Assembly: GCA_030654835.1 (NCBI GenBank)
Contig: JAURWS010000060.1
Span: forward strand, 1 to 64,000
Direction: 5' to 3'
DNA from: Gammaproteobacteria bacterium
Lineage (GTDB): Bacteria; Pseudomonadota; Gammaproteobacteria; Pseudomonadales; Pseudohongiellaceae
DNA length: 64,000 nt
The stretch's first letter is position 1. The number at the start of each line of letters is the position of its first letter. Position numbers and translations under genes: made by a program. Positions 17,543 to 25,922 of the stretch are shown here, piece by piece. The notes beneath the pieces are model-generated. The model was not told the origin of the DNA and did no database searches. It was given only the letters and a program-made list of their open reading frames with translations.

Positions 17543-17574
17543 AAAGGCCGGAGCGTATTGCTTCGCTCCGGCCT
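17541..17574 (-). terminator. Rho-independent terminator between convergent genes
   Basis: An 11-bp stem (AGGCCGGAGCG with its complement) around an eight-base loop is followed on the minus strand by a T-run (TTTTC). It ends the DUF4136-like lipoprotein transcript and probably also stops the SIMPL transcript on the other strand. Confidence 0.85.
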
Positions 17575-17626
17575 CGTGGTCCTGCTTAGAATCAGTCCTG
17601 ACCCTTTAAGAGTCTGTATCGGGGTA

Positions 17627-18160
17627 TCAGTCCAGACGGCTTGGATAGCCTTCCAGCAGATCCTGGAATGTTTCCAGGAATGCACTGCGGGCGCCGCCTT
17701 CGTGCATGTACTCACCAGGACTGACACTGTGGATGCGGCTGATCTCTCCGCCCCATACCTGCTTGCCACCTGCCCTTTCACGAATAGCTATGTCGATAGT
17801 GGCGATATAGTGAAGTTCGACATTGATCGATTCCATGCGCACGAACGGGTCGATGTTCTGAGTCTCCGGATCCAGATTGACGTGTCTGTAGGACAGCGTG
17901 ACGATGAGGTCGCTGCGCTGATCATTACGGGTCAGACCGCGCTCCTGGAATGCGGCGTCGAACTCGCTCACCATGTAGTCGCGCAGGAAAATAGGCATAT
18001 CCACTGTTTCAACGCCGAAGGTTGTGTAGCTGTCATAGTTGCCGGGACAGCACAGCGTGACTGTATTCCCAATCCGCATCCCCGGGCCCGTAGCGCAGCT
18101 CGCCAGAAACAGTGCCATCACAATGAATACTACTGCCTTACTGAACTTCACCTTAAGCAT
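17627..18160 (-). CDS. DUF4136-like lipoprotein
   Basis: The 177-residue product has a type II signal with the lipobox LASC at residue 21. The mature part shows the DUF4136 pattern (FGVETVDMP, SEFDAAFQERGLTRND, SDLIVTLSYRH, GGKQVWGGEI). Family members are outer-membrane-anchored proteins of unknown role. The C-terminal half is weaker, so the family call is tentative. It reads toward the SIMPL gene and ends at a shared hairpin. Confidence 0.75.
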   Translation of the reverse strand: MLKVKFSKAVVFIVMALFLASCATGPGMRIGNTVTLCCPGNYDSYTTFGVETVDMPIFLRDYMVSEFDAAFQERGLTRNDQRSDLIVTLSYRHVNLDPETQNIDPFVRMESINVELHYIATIDIAIRERAGGKQVWGGEISRIHSVSPGEYMHEGGARSAFLETFQDLLEGYPSRLD

Positions 18161-18296
18161 AACTCTCTCCTCGTGATTTGAATTTCCAAGCTACCGTGTG
18201 ATTCCACACAGTGTGTATACCTTACATGCACTGGCAATACAAAATTTTGACATGCGTCGTGTTTTGGCGGCTTCAGTGTACACCTGGCGCGTGCAG

Positions 18297-18313
18297 CGTG
18301 GGTCAGACCTACG
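18297..18313. repeat. GGGTCAGACC palindrome, imperfect copy
   Basis: The sequence CGTGGGTCAGACCTACG is an almost perfect palindrome with one mismatched pair. It is a third, decayed copy of the element found at 18492 and 23285. It is not adjacent to a gene end. Confidence 0.6.
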
Positions 18314-18491
18314 TTACCTCTTGATAAAAAAGGGAAATTGCTTGAAATAGATCGAATTAATAGCACTAACAGCGCAATTTTGTCACGCAAATACGCATGT
18401 AGAGTGATGCGAATTTCTCATTATAAATGAGATTTTAAGCGATAAAATAAGTATTATATTATTGAAAAATATATAAAATTCAATTGGTTGA

Positions 18492-18506
18492 GCGGGTCTG
18501 ACCCGC
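18492..18506. repeat. GGGTCTGACCC palindrome at the 3' end of the HlyD-like gene
   Basis: A 15-base palindrome (GCGGGTCTGACCCGC) lies 11 bases beyond the stop of the HlyD-like gene on the minus strand. On that strand the gene ends CTAACCCCCTGA. The copy at 23285 follows a different gene whose end also reads CTAACCCCCTG, so the repeat extends into the last codons. This class of GGGTCAGACCC palindrome is typical of REP-like elements mobilised by TnpA-REP (Y1) transposases, an inference from the motif. Confidence 0.7.
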
Positions 18507-18516
18507 GCGCAGTGGT

Positions 18517-19776
18517 TCAGGGGGTTAGTTGAATGCGCTCCATTTCGGTCATCTGGCTGTAGCTGGAAGTGATGACACGTTCGCTGGACTTCAGGCCGTC
18601 GGTGATTTCCAGATAACGACTGTTGCGACGTCCTGTCCGGATGTCGCGTCGGGTCGCGTACTCGCCGTTGGCATCCACCACAAACACCCAGTTGCCTCCG
18701 GTATCCTGCAGGAATCCACCGAGAGGCAGGAGCAGGGACTCCACAGGATTTCCCAGCGTCAGGTCGAGCTGCAGAGTTTGTCCGCGTCGCAGATTGCCAG
18801 GAGCGGCGCTCTCGAACACAAGATCCACTTCGAAGGTCCCATCGGTGATCTCTGGATACACTTTGATGACGCGCGCCTGATACGATTTGCCATCAAGCGT
18901 AAACCGCGCCGATTGCTCCGCTGCCACGCGGGTTACGTAATACTCATCAACTTGTGCTACGATTTTGTATTGTTCCACCACATCAATCTGCCCCAGACGT
19001 TGACCACGGATCTTGTTCTCGCCGACCTCGACTGGCAGCGAGGTCAACTGTCCAGCTATCGGTGCGCGCACCAGCAGATTTTCGAAACTACTCTGCGACA
19101 ACGCCAGGTTTTCTTCGAGTTTTTCAACCTGTAAAGTAATTTGTGCTTGACGATCTCCGCGAATGCGCTCCTCGAGCACCTGCCTTGCCTTGCTGTTCTC
19201 CAAAACTCGGCGTTGATAGGCCAGCTCGTCCACAATCGCCTCATACTGCTCGCGGGACACCAGATTGTCGTTCACAAGTTGCAGCTGGCGCCTCTCCTGC
19301 CGTTCCAGCACTTGAATACGGTATTCGACTTCGATGAGCTGTCGTTCCGTGTTCAGTTTGGTGGTCTCCAGCGTGTTGGAAATGTTGGACAGATTGTTGA
19401 GTTGTTCGGTAATTGAGGTATCGTTGCGTGCCACATTCAGGCGCAGATCTGTGTTGCTGAGTTGCAGCAATGGCTGACCTGCCTCCACGAAGCTACCTTC
19501 CTCTACCAGCACCGCGTCCACGACCCCTCCATCCACAGCGTCGAGAAAGACACTGTTGAGTGGCTGGATAGTACCGCGAATCGGAGTGATGTCTTCAAAG
19601 GCGCCGAATTGCACGCTGGCGATTGTCGTCTGCTCCTGCGGCAGGCGATAGGTGCGGATCGACGCATCCGCCAGCATGCCCCAGGCGAGCAACAACACGC
19701 CGATCACTGCTGCCGCGATCAACATCCATTGCCACAATGGCAACCTTTTCTTCTCGATTACTCTATCCATGGCCAT
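18517..19776 (-). CDS. HlyD/MacA-like periplasmic adaptor subunit
   Basis: The 419-residue protein has an N-terminal membrane anchor (residues 15-35), a lipoyl/biotinyl half domain around LNSVFLDAVDGGVVDAVLVEEGSFVEAGQPLL, a long coiled coil (residues 115-220), and beta-barrel and membrane-proximal domains after residue 235. This is a membrane-fusion protein of the MacA/HlyD kind and links an inner-membrane ABC exporter to the outer membrane. It is the last gene of an ATPase-permease-adaptor operon, 10 bases after the permease stop. Confidence 0.9.
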   Translation of the reverse strand: MAMDRVIEKKRLPLWQWMLIAAAVIGVLLLAWGMLADASIRTYRLPQEQTTIASVQFGAFEDITPIRGTIQPLNSVFLDAVDGGVVDAVLVEEGSFVEAGQPLLQLSNTDLRLNVARNDTSITEQLNNLSNISNTLETTKLNTERQLIEVEYRIQVLERQERRQLQLVNDNLVSREQYEAIVDELAYQRRVLENSKARQVLEERIRGDRQAQITLQVEKLEENLALSQSSFENLLVRAPIAGQLTSLPVEVGENKIRGQRLGQIDVVEQYKIVAQVDEYYVTRVAAEQSARFTLDGKSYQARVIKVYPEITDGTFEVDLVFESAAPGNLRRGQTLQLDLTLGNPVESLLLPLGGFLQDTGGNWVFVVDANGEYATRRDIRTGRRNSRYLEITDGLKSSERVITSSYSQMTEMERIQLTP

Positions 19777-19786
19777 GTTGATTCAC

Positions 19787-22243
19787 CTACTCGTATCGCA
19801 ACGCGAGCACTGGATTAGACTGAGCAGTCTTCAATGACTGCAAGGCCATCGTGATGAATGCGACGGTGATTGCGATCAAGCTCGCCACCACAAACAAGGT
19901 CAGATTCGGCCCGAGCAGTTCGATCCGGTAGTAGAAGCCTTGCAGCCATAGGTTCACGGCCCAGAAGGCGAGTCCCGAGGCCAGCACTGCCGCACTGGCC
20001 ACCAATGCCAGAATATCTCTGAACAGCAGCAGAATGATACTGAAGGTTGAGGCTCCCAACACTTTGCGGACGCCAATCTCTCTGGTGCGCTGCGCCGTAT
20101 TGAAGGCGGACAATCCGAACAGCCCTAGGCACGAGATGAATATGCACAGCGCGGCAAAGACTCCGATCAACTGCATCAAACGCTGCTCTGAACCATAAAG
20201 CTGATTGAGGCTTGTCTCCAGAAAATTGAACTCGAACGGGTGTGCTGGATCGAAAGTTGTCCAGCGTTGTTCGAGAAAGCCAATGACACTCTGCACGGAT
20301 TCCTGGCTGACATTCAGTACCAGTTGTTCGGAATAGGTGCCCCGATTGGTTTGATCCATGGTCGCCAGATTGGGCATGAAATAAGCCATGATCACCGGGA
20401 CCACCTCATGCTGCAGGCCTTCAAAGTGGAAGTCCTCAATGACACCGACGACCTCCATCGATTGCGCCATCGGGCCCAATTGCTGGAAGCGTTTGCCAAT
20501 AGGATTTTCCCAGCCCATCGCTCGTACCAGCGTCTGATTGACCAGCACAGTCTTGCCGAGGTCAGTCTCGCGATTCTCATCGAAGTCGCGCCCCTCCAGT
20601 AGATTCATGTTGAGTACGTTGATCAGGCCAGGCCGAAAGTTCAGCATACTGAACGTTTGCTGCTGCATCACGCCGTCATTGTCTTCTACGCTGATTGCAG
20701 ACAGCCCCGCCTGTTGCCCCGGCACGTGCTGGGTTCTGGCTACGCCAAGGACACCCGGCACCTGACGTAATTCATTCATGAGTGCGGGCAGGCGCTCAAC
20801 CTGATCTGCTCCGGCGATTCGCAGCACGAGCCGGTTTTCTTTGCCGAATCCCAGGGCCTTGCTTTGCACGTAATTCATCTGGGTGAGCATCAACAAAGTG
20901 CTGGCGATGACGGCGATGGAGATGACGAATTGCAGCATCACCAGCCCTTGGCGAACCGTCTTGCCGCCGCGCCCGGTGCCTTGGGCACCTCGGAATGCCG
21001 CGATCGGTGGAATGGTCGACAGATAGAAAGCCGGATACAGCCCCGACAGAATCCCTATCACTACACTTCCCAGCAGCAACGTGGTGATCACTCCGGGGGC
21101 AAACAGCGTCGCCATCGATAAAGGAGCATCCAGCAGCACAGTCAAGCTGGTGAAACGAATGACGGCCCACGTAATCAGCAGCGCCAGAAGGAGTGATATG
21201 ACGGAGTAGAGCACCGACTCTCCGGTGAACTGTCCAATTAATTGTCCTCTGGTCGCACCGAGCACCTTGCGCATGCCCACTTCCTTGGCGCGTCGCGTCG
21301 AACGCGCAGTGGCCAGGTTCATGTAATTGATGCAGCCCACGCTTAGTACGAAGACGGCGATGGCGGCGAATGCATACACATAAAAGAGATTGCCACGTGG
21401 ACGGTCATAGGTGGTTGTCGAGTTCAAGTGCACGCTGCTGATAGGTTCCAGAAAGAAGCGCACGACGGCATTGATGTTCATCGTCCTCGCCATCTCGGCC
21501 ATGTTGTTTTCGAAAAAACTATTGGAGATGGTTTCGAACGAACTCGCGTCGTAACCCTCTCGCATCAGGACATAGGTGTAAGCGCCGATATTCCACAATG
21601 CCTGTCGACGCGCGATCCCCTCGGGTTGAGCGATGCGATTGTAGGAGAGCAGCGCGTCGTACTTCATGTGGGAATTGGCAGGCAGATCTGCGAACACCAG
21701 ATCGATACGATAGGCGCTGATGTCAGTCAGGATCGTTTCCCCGAGTGGGTTCCTGTCGCCGAAGTAGCGGCGCGCGAAGGACTCGCTGACGGCCATGCTG
21801 GTGGGGTCAACCAATGCTGTGTTGATGTCTCCGTACAGCACATCGTGGCCGAGTATTTTCAGGATGCTGTTGTCGGCAGAGTAGAGGTTCTCCCAGTAGA
21901 AACCCTGATTATCGGTCGTGCGCAGCAGGTAGCGGGGGGAGGGCATGGATTGCAGGCGACCCGCCAATTCCACATCGGGATACTGCTCCTGCAGCAGTGG
22001 CGCCAGCTGCGTGGAGGTGACAGCGGCGTAGTCCACATTACCATTCAGTCCGAATTCATTGACGATACGAAAGACGCGTTCGTTGTTGGGGTGATGTCGG
22101 TCATAGGTCAGTTCATGAGTCAGGTACAACCCCAGAATCATGCAGCAGGCGATGCCGATGGACAGTCCGGCAATATTGATCAGGCTGTAGGATTTTTCCC
22201 GCAGCAGCGTGCGCAATCCGATATTGAGGTAATGACTAAACAT
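19787..22243 (-). CDS. MacB/FtsX-type ABC transporter permease
   Basis: The 818-residue protein has a MacB periplasmic core domain after the first helix (residues 20-45), then an FtsX-type transmembrane block (about 285-430), a second periplasmic core (450-680) and a final FtsX block (690-815). The cytoplasmic FtsX motif ARSTRRAKEVGMRKVLGA occurs in the first half and AQRTREIGVRKVLGAS in the second. This tandem eight-helix form is common in peptide/antimicrobial resistance exporters. Its start overlaps the ATPase stop by eight bases. Confidence 0.92.
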   Translation of the reverse strand: MFSHYLNIGLRTLLREKSYSLINIAGLSIGIACCMILGLYLTHELTYDRHHPNNERVFRIVNEFGLNGNVDYAAVTSTQLAPLLQEQYPDVELAGRLQSMPSPRYLLRTTDNQGFYWENLYSADNSILKILGHDVLYGDINTALVDPTSMAVSESFARRYFGDRNPLGETILTDISAYRIDLVFADLPANSHMKYDALLSYNRIAQPEGIARRQALWNIGAYTYVLMREGYDASSFETISNSFFENNMAEMARTMNINAVVRFFLEPISSVHLNSTTTYDRPRGNLFYVYAFAAIAVFVLSVGCINYMNLATARSTRRAKEVGMRKVLGATRGQLIGQFTGESVLYSVISLLLALLITWAVIRFTSLTVLLDAPLSMATLFAPGVITTLLLGSVVIGILSGLYPAFYLSTIPPIAAFRGAQGTGRGGKTVRQGLVMLQFVISIAVIASTLLMLTQMNYVQSKALGFGKENRLVLRIAGADQVERLPALMNELRQVPGVLGVARTQHVPGQQAGLSAISVEDNDGVMQQQTFSMLNFRPGLINVLNMNLLEGRDFDENRETDLGKTVLVNQTLVRAMGWENPIGKRFQQLGPMAQSMEVVGVIEDFHFEGLQHEVVPVIMAYFMPNLATMDQTNRGTYSEQLVLNVSQESVQSVIGFLEQRWTTFDPAHPFEFNFLETSLNQLYGSEQRLMQLIGVFAALCIFISCLGLFGLSAFNTAQRTREIGVRKVLGASTFSIILLLFRDILALVASAAVLASGLAFWAVNLWLQGFYYRIELLGPNLTLFVVASLIAITVAFITMALQSLKTAQSNPVLALRYE

Positions 22244-22940
22244 AGGAAGCTTCCCTTCTTTCTGTGCCGTTGTGTTCCATTACCACGTGTCCATCCAGCA
22301 TGGGGATGATGCGCTTGCCGACTGCCGCATGCTCGGGGGAGTGCGTCACCATGACGATGGTGGTGCCTTCGCTGTTGAGCTGCAGCAGCATCTTCATCAC
22401 TTCGTCGCCGTGTTCGCTGTCCAGATTACCGGTGGGCTCGTCGGCGAGAATAAGCTTGGGCTGGTTGACCAGGGCACGTGCCACGGCGACACGCTGTTGC
22501 TGTCCGCCCGAGAGCTGCTGCGGGAAGTGTTTCATGCGGTGGCTCATGTTCATTTTCTCGAGCACCGCTTCGACACGCCGCTTGCGTTCGGCAGCAGGCG
22601 TATTGGTATAAATGAGCGGCAGTTCGACATTTTCGTACACGCTGAGTTCGTCGATGAGATTGAAACTCTGGAAAATGAAACCGATGTTTTCCTTGCGCAA
22701 AGCGGCGCGCTGACGTTCGTTATAGGCGGTGATGTCTTCGCCGAGGAAGAAGAAACTGCCGCTGTCGGGATTGTCGATTAGGCCGATGATGTTCAGCAGT
22801 GTGGATTTGCCGCAGCCCGAGGGGCCCATGATGGAGACGAACTCACTTTCTGACACTTCGATGTTGATGCCGTCCAGTGCGGTGGTTTCAACCTCTTCTG
22901 TTCTAAATCGTTTCACCATGTCTACTGTTTTGATGATCAT
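22236..22940 (-). CDS. MacB/LolD-like ABC transporter ATPase
   Basis: The 234-residue ATPase has Walker [11 protein letters not shown]-loop FQSFNLI, signature [15 protein letters not shown], Walker [14 protein letters not shown] and H-loop VTHSPEHA. It is of the MacB/LolD/FtsE subfamily that powers mechanotransmission exporters. The start [13 protein letters not shown] follows a GGAGACAGGGAC stretch; the 39 codons upstream are non-family. It leads the export operon. Confidence 0.93.
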   Translation of the reverse strand: MIIKTVDMVKRFRTEEVETTALDGINIEVSESEFVSIMGPSGCGKSTLLNIIGLIDNPDSGSFFFLGEDITAYNERQRAALRKENIGFIFQSFNLIDELSVYENVELPLIYTNTPAAERKRRVEAVLEKMNMSHRMKHFPQQLSGGQQQRVAVARALVNQPKLILADEPTGNLDSEHGDEVMKMLLQLNSEGTTIVMVTHSPEHAAVGKRIIPMLDGHVVMEHNGTERREASYV

Positions 22941-23315
22941 GTCCCTGTCTCCTATTTTGTTGGTCAGAAGTTCTGGCACAAATGGTATCAGCCTAGTATT
23001 TCTACGGTTACCTGTCGAAGAAAGCTTCAGAAATTTGTGCGCATGCTTAGACAGCAATCGGTATACCAGTATTTATTTCTTTTAAAAACAATGAGTTGTT
23101 GGCTTTCGAGGAAAAAGAGTTGGGATATTTTGCTAATAACTGGTGAGTAGCAGATGGGGAGAAGAGGAAGAGACTGGCTCCCGAGACGTTGCGTCAACGG
23201 GAGCCAAATCCATATGTTTTTCCATCAAATAAGGCGTTCTAAACCGCTTATTTTTAGAATAACTCTATCACTGTCAACCGGTTGCGTGGGTCAGACCCAC
23301 GGGGGGCGCAGGGGG
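22941..23315. other. Gene-free interval with AT-rich promoter-like DNA
   Basis: No reading frame here looks like a protein. Bases 23060-23290 are AT-rich and probably hold the promoter of the export operon on the minus strand. Near its left part, bases 23175-23205 hold CGAGACGTTGCGTCAACGGGAGCC within a possible hairpin. The GGGTCAGACCC palindrome is at its end (23285-23301). Confidence 0.5.
23285..23301. repeat. GGGTCAGACCC palindrome at the 3' end of the hydrolase gene
   Basis: A perfect 17-base palindrome-like sequence (CGTGGGTCAGACCCACG) sits 14 bases beyond the stop codon of the exported hydrolase on the minus strand. The DNA between palindrome and gene end (CTAACCCCCTGCG on the minus strand) is shared with the copy at 18492, although the two genes are unrelated. 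The hydrolase stop codon TAA lies inside the shared motif. Confidence 0.72.
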
Positions 23316-24323
23316 TTAGCTGTTGCCGTCGAGGAAGCGCAGGATTTCGCGGTTGAGCTGGTCCGGGATTTCGACGTGCGGATTATGTGCGGCATCGGGC
23401 AGCATGATCAGCTCGCCATTGGGCAGCAGGTCCACCGCGCGGCGCGCGGTCTCTGGATAGTTGGGGCCATCCTGTGCGCCGCCGATCAGCAGGGTTGGCG
23501 TATCGATCTTGGGCCAGTAGGCATCGATGGGTTGGGTCGTCAGACCACTATTCATGGCTCGTATCAGATTGAGACGGTGGAATTCACTGCTCAGCGCCTG
23601 GCCGTAGCGAATCCGGACGTGCTCCATGTACTCGGGCTTCCAGTTCACGATGCGATTCTGTTCCAGGCGCAGGTTGGACTCGTAGTGCGCCTGCAGATCC
23701 GGCTCGGCGGCACCACCGCTCGGTTCGCTCCAGGGGCGACCACGGTCCGAGTCATTCAGAGCAATCGGATTCACCATGATCAGTTGGGTGACCTTCTCCG
23801 GATAGATGTGCGCGAAGTTGCTCGCGAGTCGTCCGCCCAGTGAGTGTCCCGCAATCACGATCTGCTCAATACCGAGGTGTTCAATGATGGCATTGACGTT
23901 GGAGGCGTGCAGATTGACGTCGTAGGGAATGATGGGCTTGGATGATTTGCCCCAGCCCAGGCGGTCGATGGCAATGGCTCGGTAGCCTGCCTCGGTCAGG
24001 GCCTTCATAGTGGGCTCCCAGTACCAGCCGTAGTAGCTGGCGCCATGCAGCAGGACAACGGTGCGTCCGTTGGCGGGCCCTGTTGGTGCGGCATCCATGT
24101 AGGCGATGCGGACATCCTGACCATAGAGATTGCGATGCAGGAAGTGGACTGGGTAGGGATAAGCGATCTCCTCCAGGTTGATGGAGACCGGGCCCCAATC
24201 CGCTGGTGGTATAGCCGGGGGCGTGGATTGTGCAAATGCCTCTGTTCCAAGCACGAGCGAGAGTGCCGCAAAAGCAGCAAACTTTTTGATTCTTATGAAG
24301 TTACTAAGCGAATTATTAAGCAT
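23316..24323 (-). CDS. Exported alpha/beta hydrolase
   Basis: The 335-residue product starts MLNNSLSNFIRIKKFAAFAA, a signal peptide ending around AFAQS. The hydrolase domain shows VVLLHGASYYGWYWEP (oxyanion), AIDRLGWGKSSKP, nucleophile elbow GHSLGG, Asp in GGAQDGPNY and His in DAAHNPHVE. It belongs to the epoxide-hydrolase/haloperoxidase-like alpha/beta family. The substrate is unknown; the periplasmic location is deduced. An upstream start would add 29 residues that disrupt the signal. Confidence 0.87.
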   Translation of the reverse strand: MLNNSLSNFIRIKKFAAFAALSLVLGTEAFAQSTPPAIPPADWGPVSINLEEIAYPYPVHFLHRNLYGQDVRIAYMDAAPTGPANGRTVVLLHGASYYGWYWEPTMKALTEAGYRAIAIDRLGWGKSSKPIIPYDVNLHASNVNAIIEHLGIEQIVIAGHSLGGRLASNFAHIYPEKVTQLIMVNPIALNDSDRGRPWSEPSGGAAEPDLQAHYESNLRLEQNRIVNWKPEYMEHVRIRYGQALSSEFHRLNLIRAMNSGLTTQPIDAYWPKIDTPTLLIGGAQDGPNYPETARRAVDLLPNGELIMLPDAAHNPHVEIPDQLNREILRFLDGNS

Positions 24324-24465
24324 CGGTGCATCCTGATTGTGGCTATTTGAAAACGCCGCGTTGTCGCTGTCACGGGGTTTCCTGACGGGAGCTGACCACG
24401 GCATTCGCACACACTGACCGCCCTCCTGGCCACAATCTTACAGCCACGATCTTACAGAGGGCCGG

Positions 24466-24680
24466 CTATCGCAACGGGAGATAGACATCGGTAATCATCT
24501 CCTCGGGCTTGATGTGCGGGCCGACATTAGCGTAATGGAAGAAGATGGGGAAGTCCCGCAGCTCTTCGCCGCTGGTCGGGAGCCACTCGCTGTAGAGCCA
24601 GCGCGCAGGCGCGACATCGTGTCGGAATCGTTGTAATGGATGCCGTAGGTGTTGCCGATTCCCGGCCGCCAGGCAAGTCC
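24466..24680 (-). pseudogene. C-terminal fragment of an AraC/GyrI-type regulator
   Basis: On the minus strand, the last 45 codons match the end of the GyrI-like effector domain of AraC regulators (WLYSEWLPTSGEELRD, ITDVYLPLR, then a stop). The preceding match, NTYGIHYNDSDT, lies in another frame, and about 50 residues expected between the two are missing, so the fragment contains an internal out-of-frame deletion. No helix-turn-helix is adjacent. The missing N-terminal part of such a regulator is found, on the same strand, at 31593-31822. Confidence 0.75.
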
Positions 24681-24707
24681 GCACCCATGAACGCCGCTCA
24701 TGGGTGC
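24681..24707. repeat. Perfect 10-bp inverted repeat at the edge of the regulator fragment
   Basis: GCACCCATGA and TCATGGGTGC face each other around a seven-base spacer, immediately where the similarity to the GyrI domain stops. It might be a terminator without a T-run, a decayed element end or a rearrangement scar. Confidence 0.55.
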
Positions 24708-24791
24708 ATGAATTCTTACCATTTTTCGCCCGTCCGAAAGCTTCCTATGATGTCGGTCCCGATTCGTAGACCGACTCTTCACAGGAACGCC

Positions 24792-25922
24792 ATGACCCTC
24801 CACGCGCACTCGCTGCGGACCACCAATCAACGCATTGAAGGCTATCTGAACGCGCACCCTGCTCTGCGCCCGCGCTACGAGCAAGCCCGCGCCATCCGCA
24901 GAATTCTGCGCAAGTCAAACAACTACGATCTGACCTCGCGCTGCAATCTGTTCTGCGAGGGCTGTTTCTATTTCGAGGGCGACGACTACAAGCGCGCGGC
25001 TGAAGACATGGACGATGCACACTGGGACACCTTCTTCGCGGCCCAGGCTGCCGCAGGCGTCAGCTTCGGGTTCTTCGCCGGTGCCGAGCCGGGCTTGGCG
25101 CAGGAGCGTCTGCTGCGGGCGGCGAAGCACATTCCGCGCGGGGCTATCCATACCAACGGCACTCTGCGCATCCGGCCCGAGATTCCCTACTCCATCCAAA
25201 TCTCGGTGTGGGGCGACGAAGACACCACGAAGCATTTTCGTGGCGGCAATGTGTTCTGGAAATCGATCCGCAATTTCGCGAACGACCCGCGCGCGTGCTT
25301 CGTGTTCACCATCAATCCGAACAACCTCTCGCAGCTGCCGGGCGTGGTGCGCATCCTGCAGGACTATGGCCACCGCATCATGTTCAACTACTTCTCGCCC
25401 ACACAGTCCTATCTGGAAAAAATCGCGTGTGGTGCCGACAACGACAAGGACTACTTCCGCATCAGCAGCAGCGCCACCAACATGTTGTTCGACACAGGTT
25501 CGCTGCTGCGCGCCCGTGCCGTTGTGAATGAACTGATCGGCCAATATCCCGCCACAGTGCTGCAGAGCCGCGCGTTCAACGACGCCGTCACGGCACCGGG
25601 CCCGCTCTACTCGCTGGACGACTCCGGCATCGCCCGCAACTGCAACGGCCGCAATTTTGCGTGGCATCAGGGCTACCGTGTGGACATGCAGCCAAGCGAT
25701 GCCAAGTGCTGCATGCCCAATGTTGATTGCGCGCAGTGCCGACTCTACACCATCGCCATTGCGTCCTTCATTTTCCAGCCCGAACGCTTCCTCGACACCG
25801 CGCAGACCTTCGAAGGCTGGCTGGATATCTGCGAGCAGTTTGCCCGTGTCTATCTGGGCCAGCGGGAGCCTGTGCCGATGGGCGAGGCGGCCATGAGCTT
25901 CGCGATTCTCGTCGCCCCATGA
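24792..25922 (+). CDS. Radical SAM protein of unknown function
   Basis: The 376-residue protein has a radical SAM cluster motif CNLFCEGCFYF (C-x3-C-x2-C) near residue 55, followed by GVSFGFFAGAEPG and IHTNGTLRI, positions for the SAM-binding strand motifs. A C-terminal Cys group (NCNGRN, then CCMPNVDCAQCRLY near residues 285-320) resembles an auxiliary-cluster or SPASM-like region. An AGGAA site lies five bases before the ATG at 24792, so the earlier upstream starts are not needed. Its stop overlaps the next start (ATGA). The substrate is unknown; relatives in this style act on peptides or sugars. Confidence 0.82.
   Translation: MTLHAHSLRTTNQRIEGYLNAHPALRPRYEQARAIRRILRKSNNYDLTSRCNLFCEGCFYFEGDDYKRAAEDMDDAHWDTFFAAQAAAGVSFGFFAGAEPGLAQERLLRAAKHIPRGAIHTNGTLRIRPEIPYSIQISVWGDEDTTKHFRGGNVFWKSIRNFANDPRACFVFTINPNNLSQLPGVVRILQDYGHRIMFNYFSPTQSYLEKIACGADNDKDYFRISSSATNMLFDTGSLLRARAVVNELIGQYPATVLQSRAFNDAVTAPGPLYSLDDSGIARNCNGRNFAWHQGYRVDMQPSDAKCCMPNVDCAQCRLYTIAIASFIFQPERFLDTAQTFEGWLDICEQFARVYLGQREPVPMGEAAMSFAILVAP

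Larger units (their letters stand above)
18161..18516. other. Gene-poor AT-rich interval
   Basis: This 356-base stretch has no convincing open reading frame. Bases 18320-18490 are very AT-rich for this genome (runs such as TATTATATTATTG), which suggests promoter DNA for the lipoprotein gene on the minus strand or foreign DNA. It also contains two copies of the GGTCAGACC-type palindrome, at 18297-18313 and 18492-18506. Confidence 0.6.
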
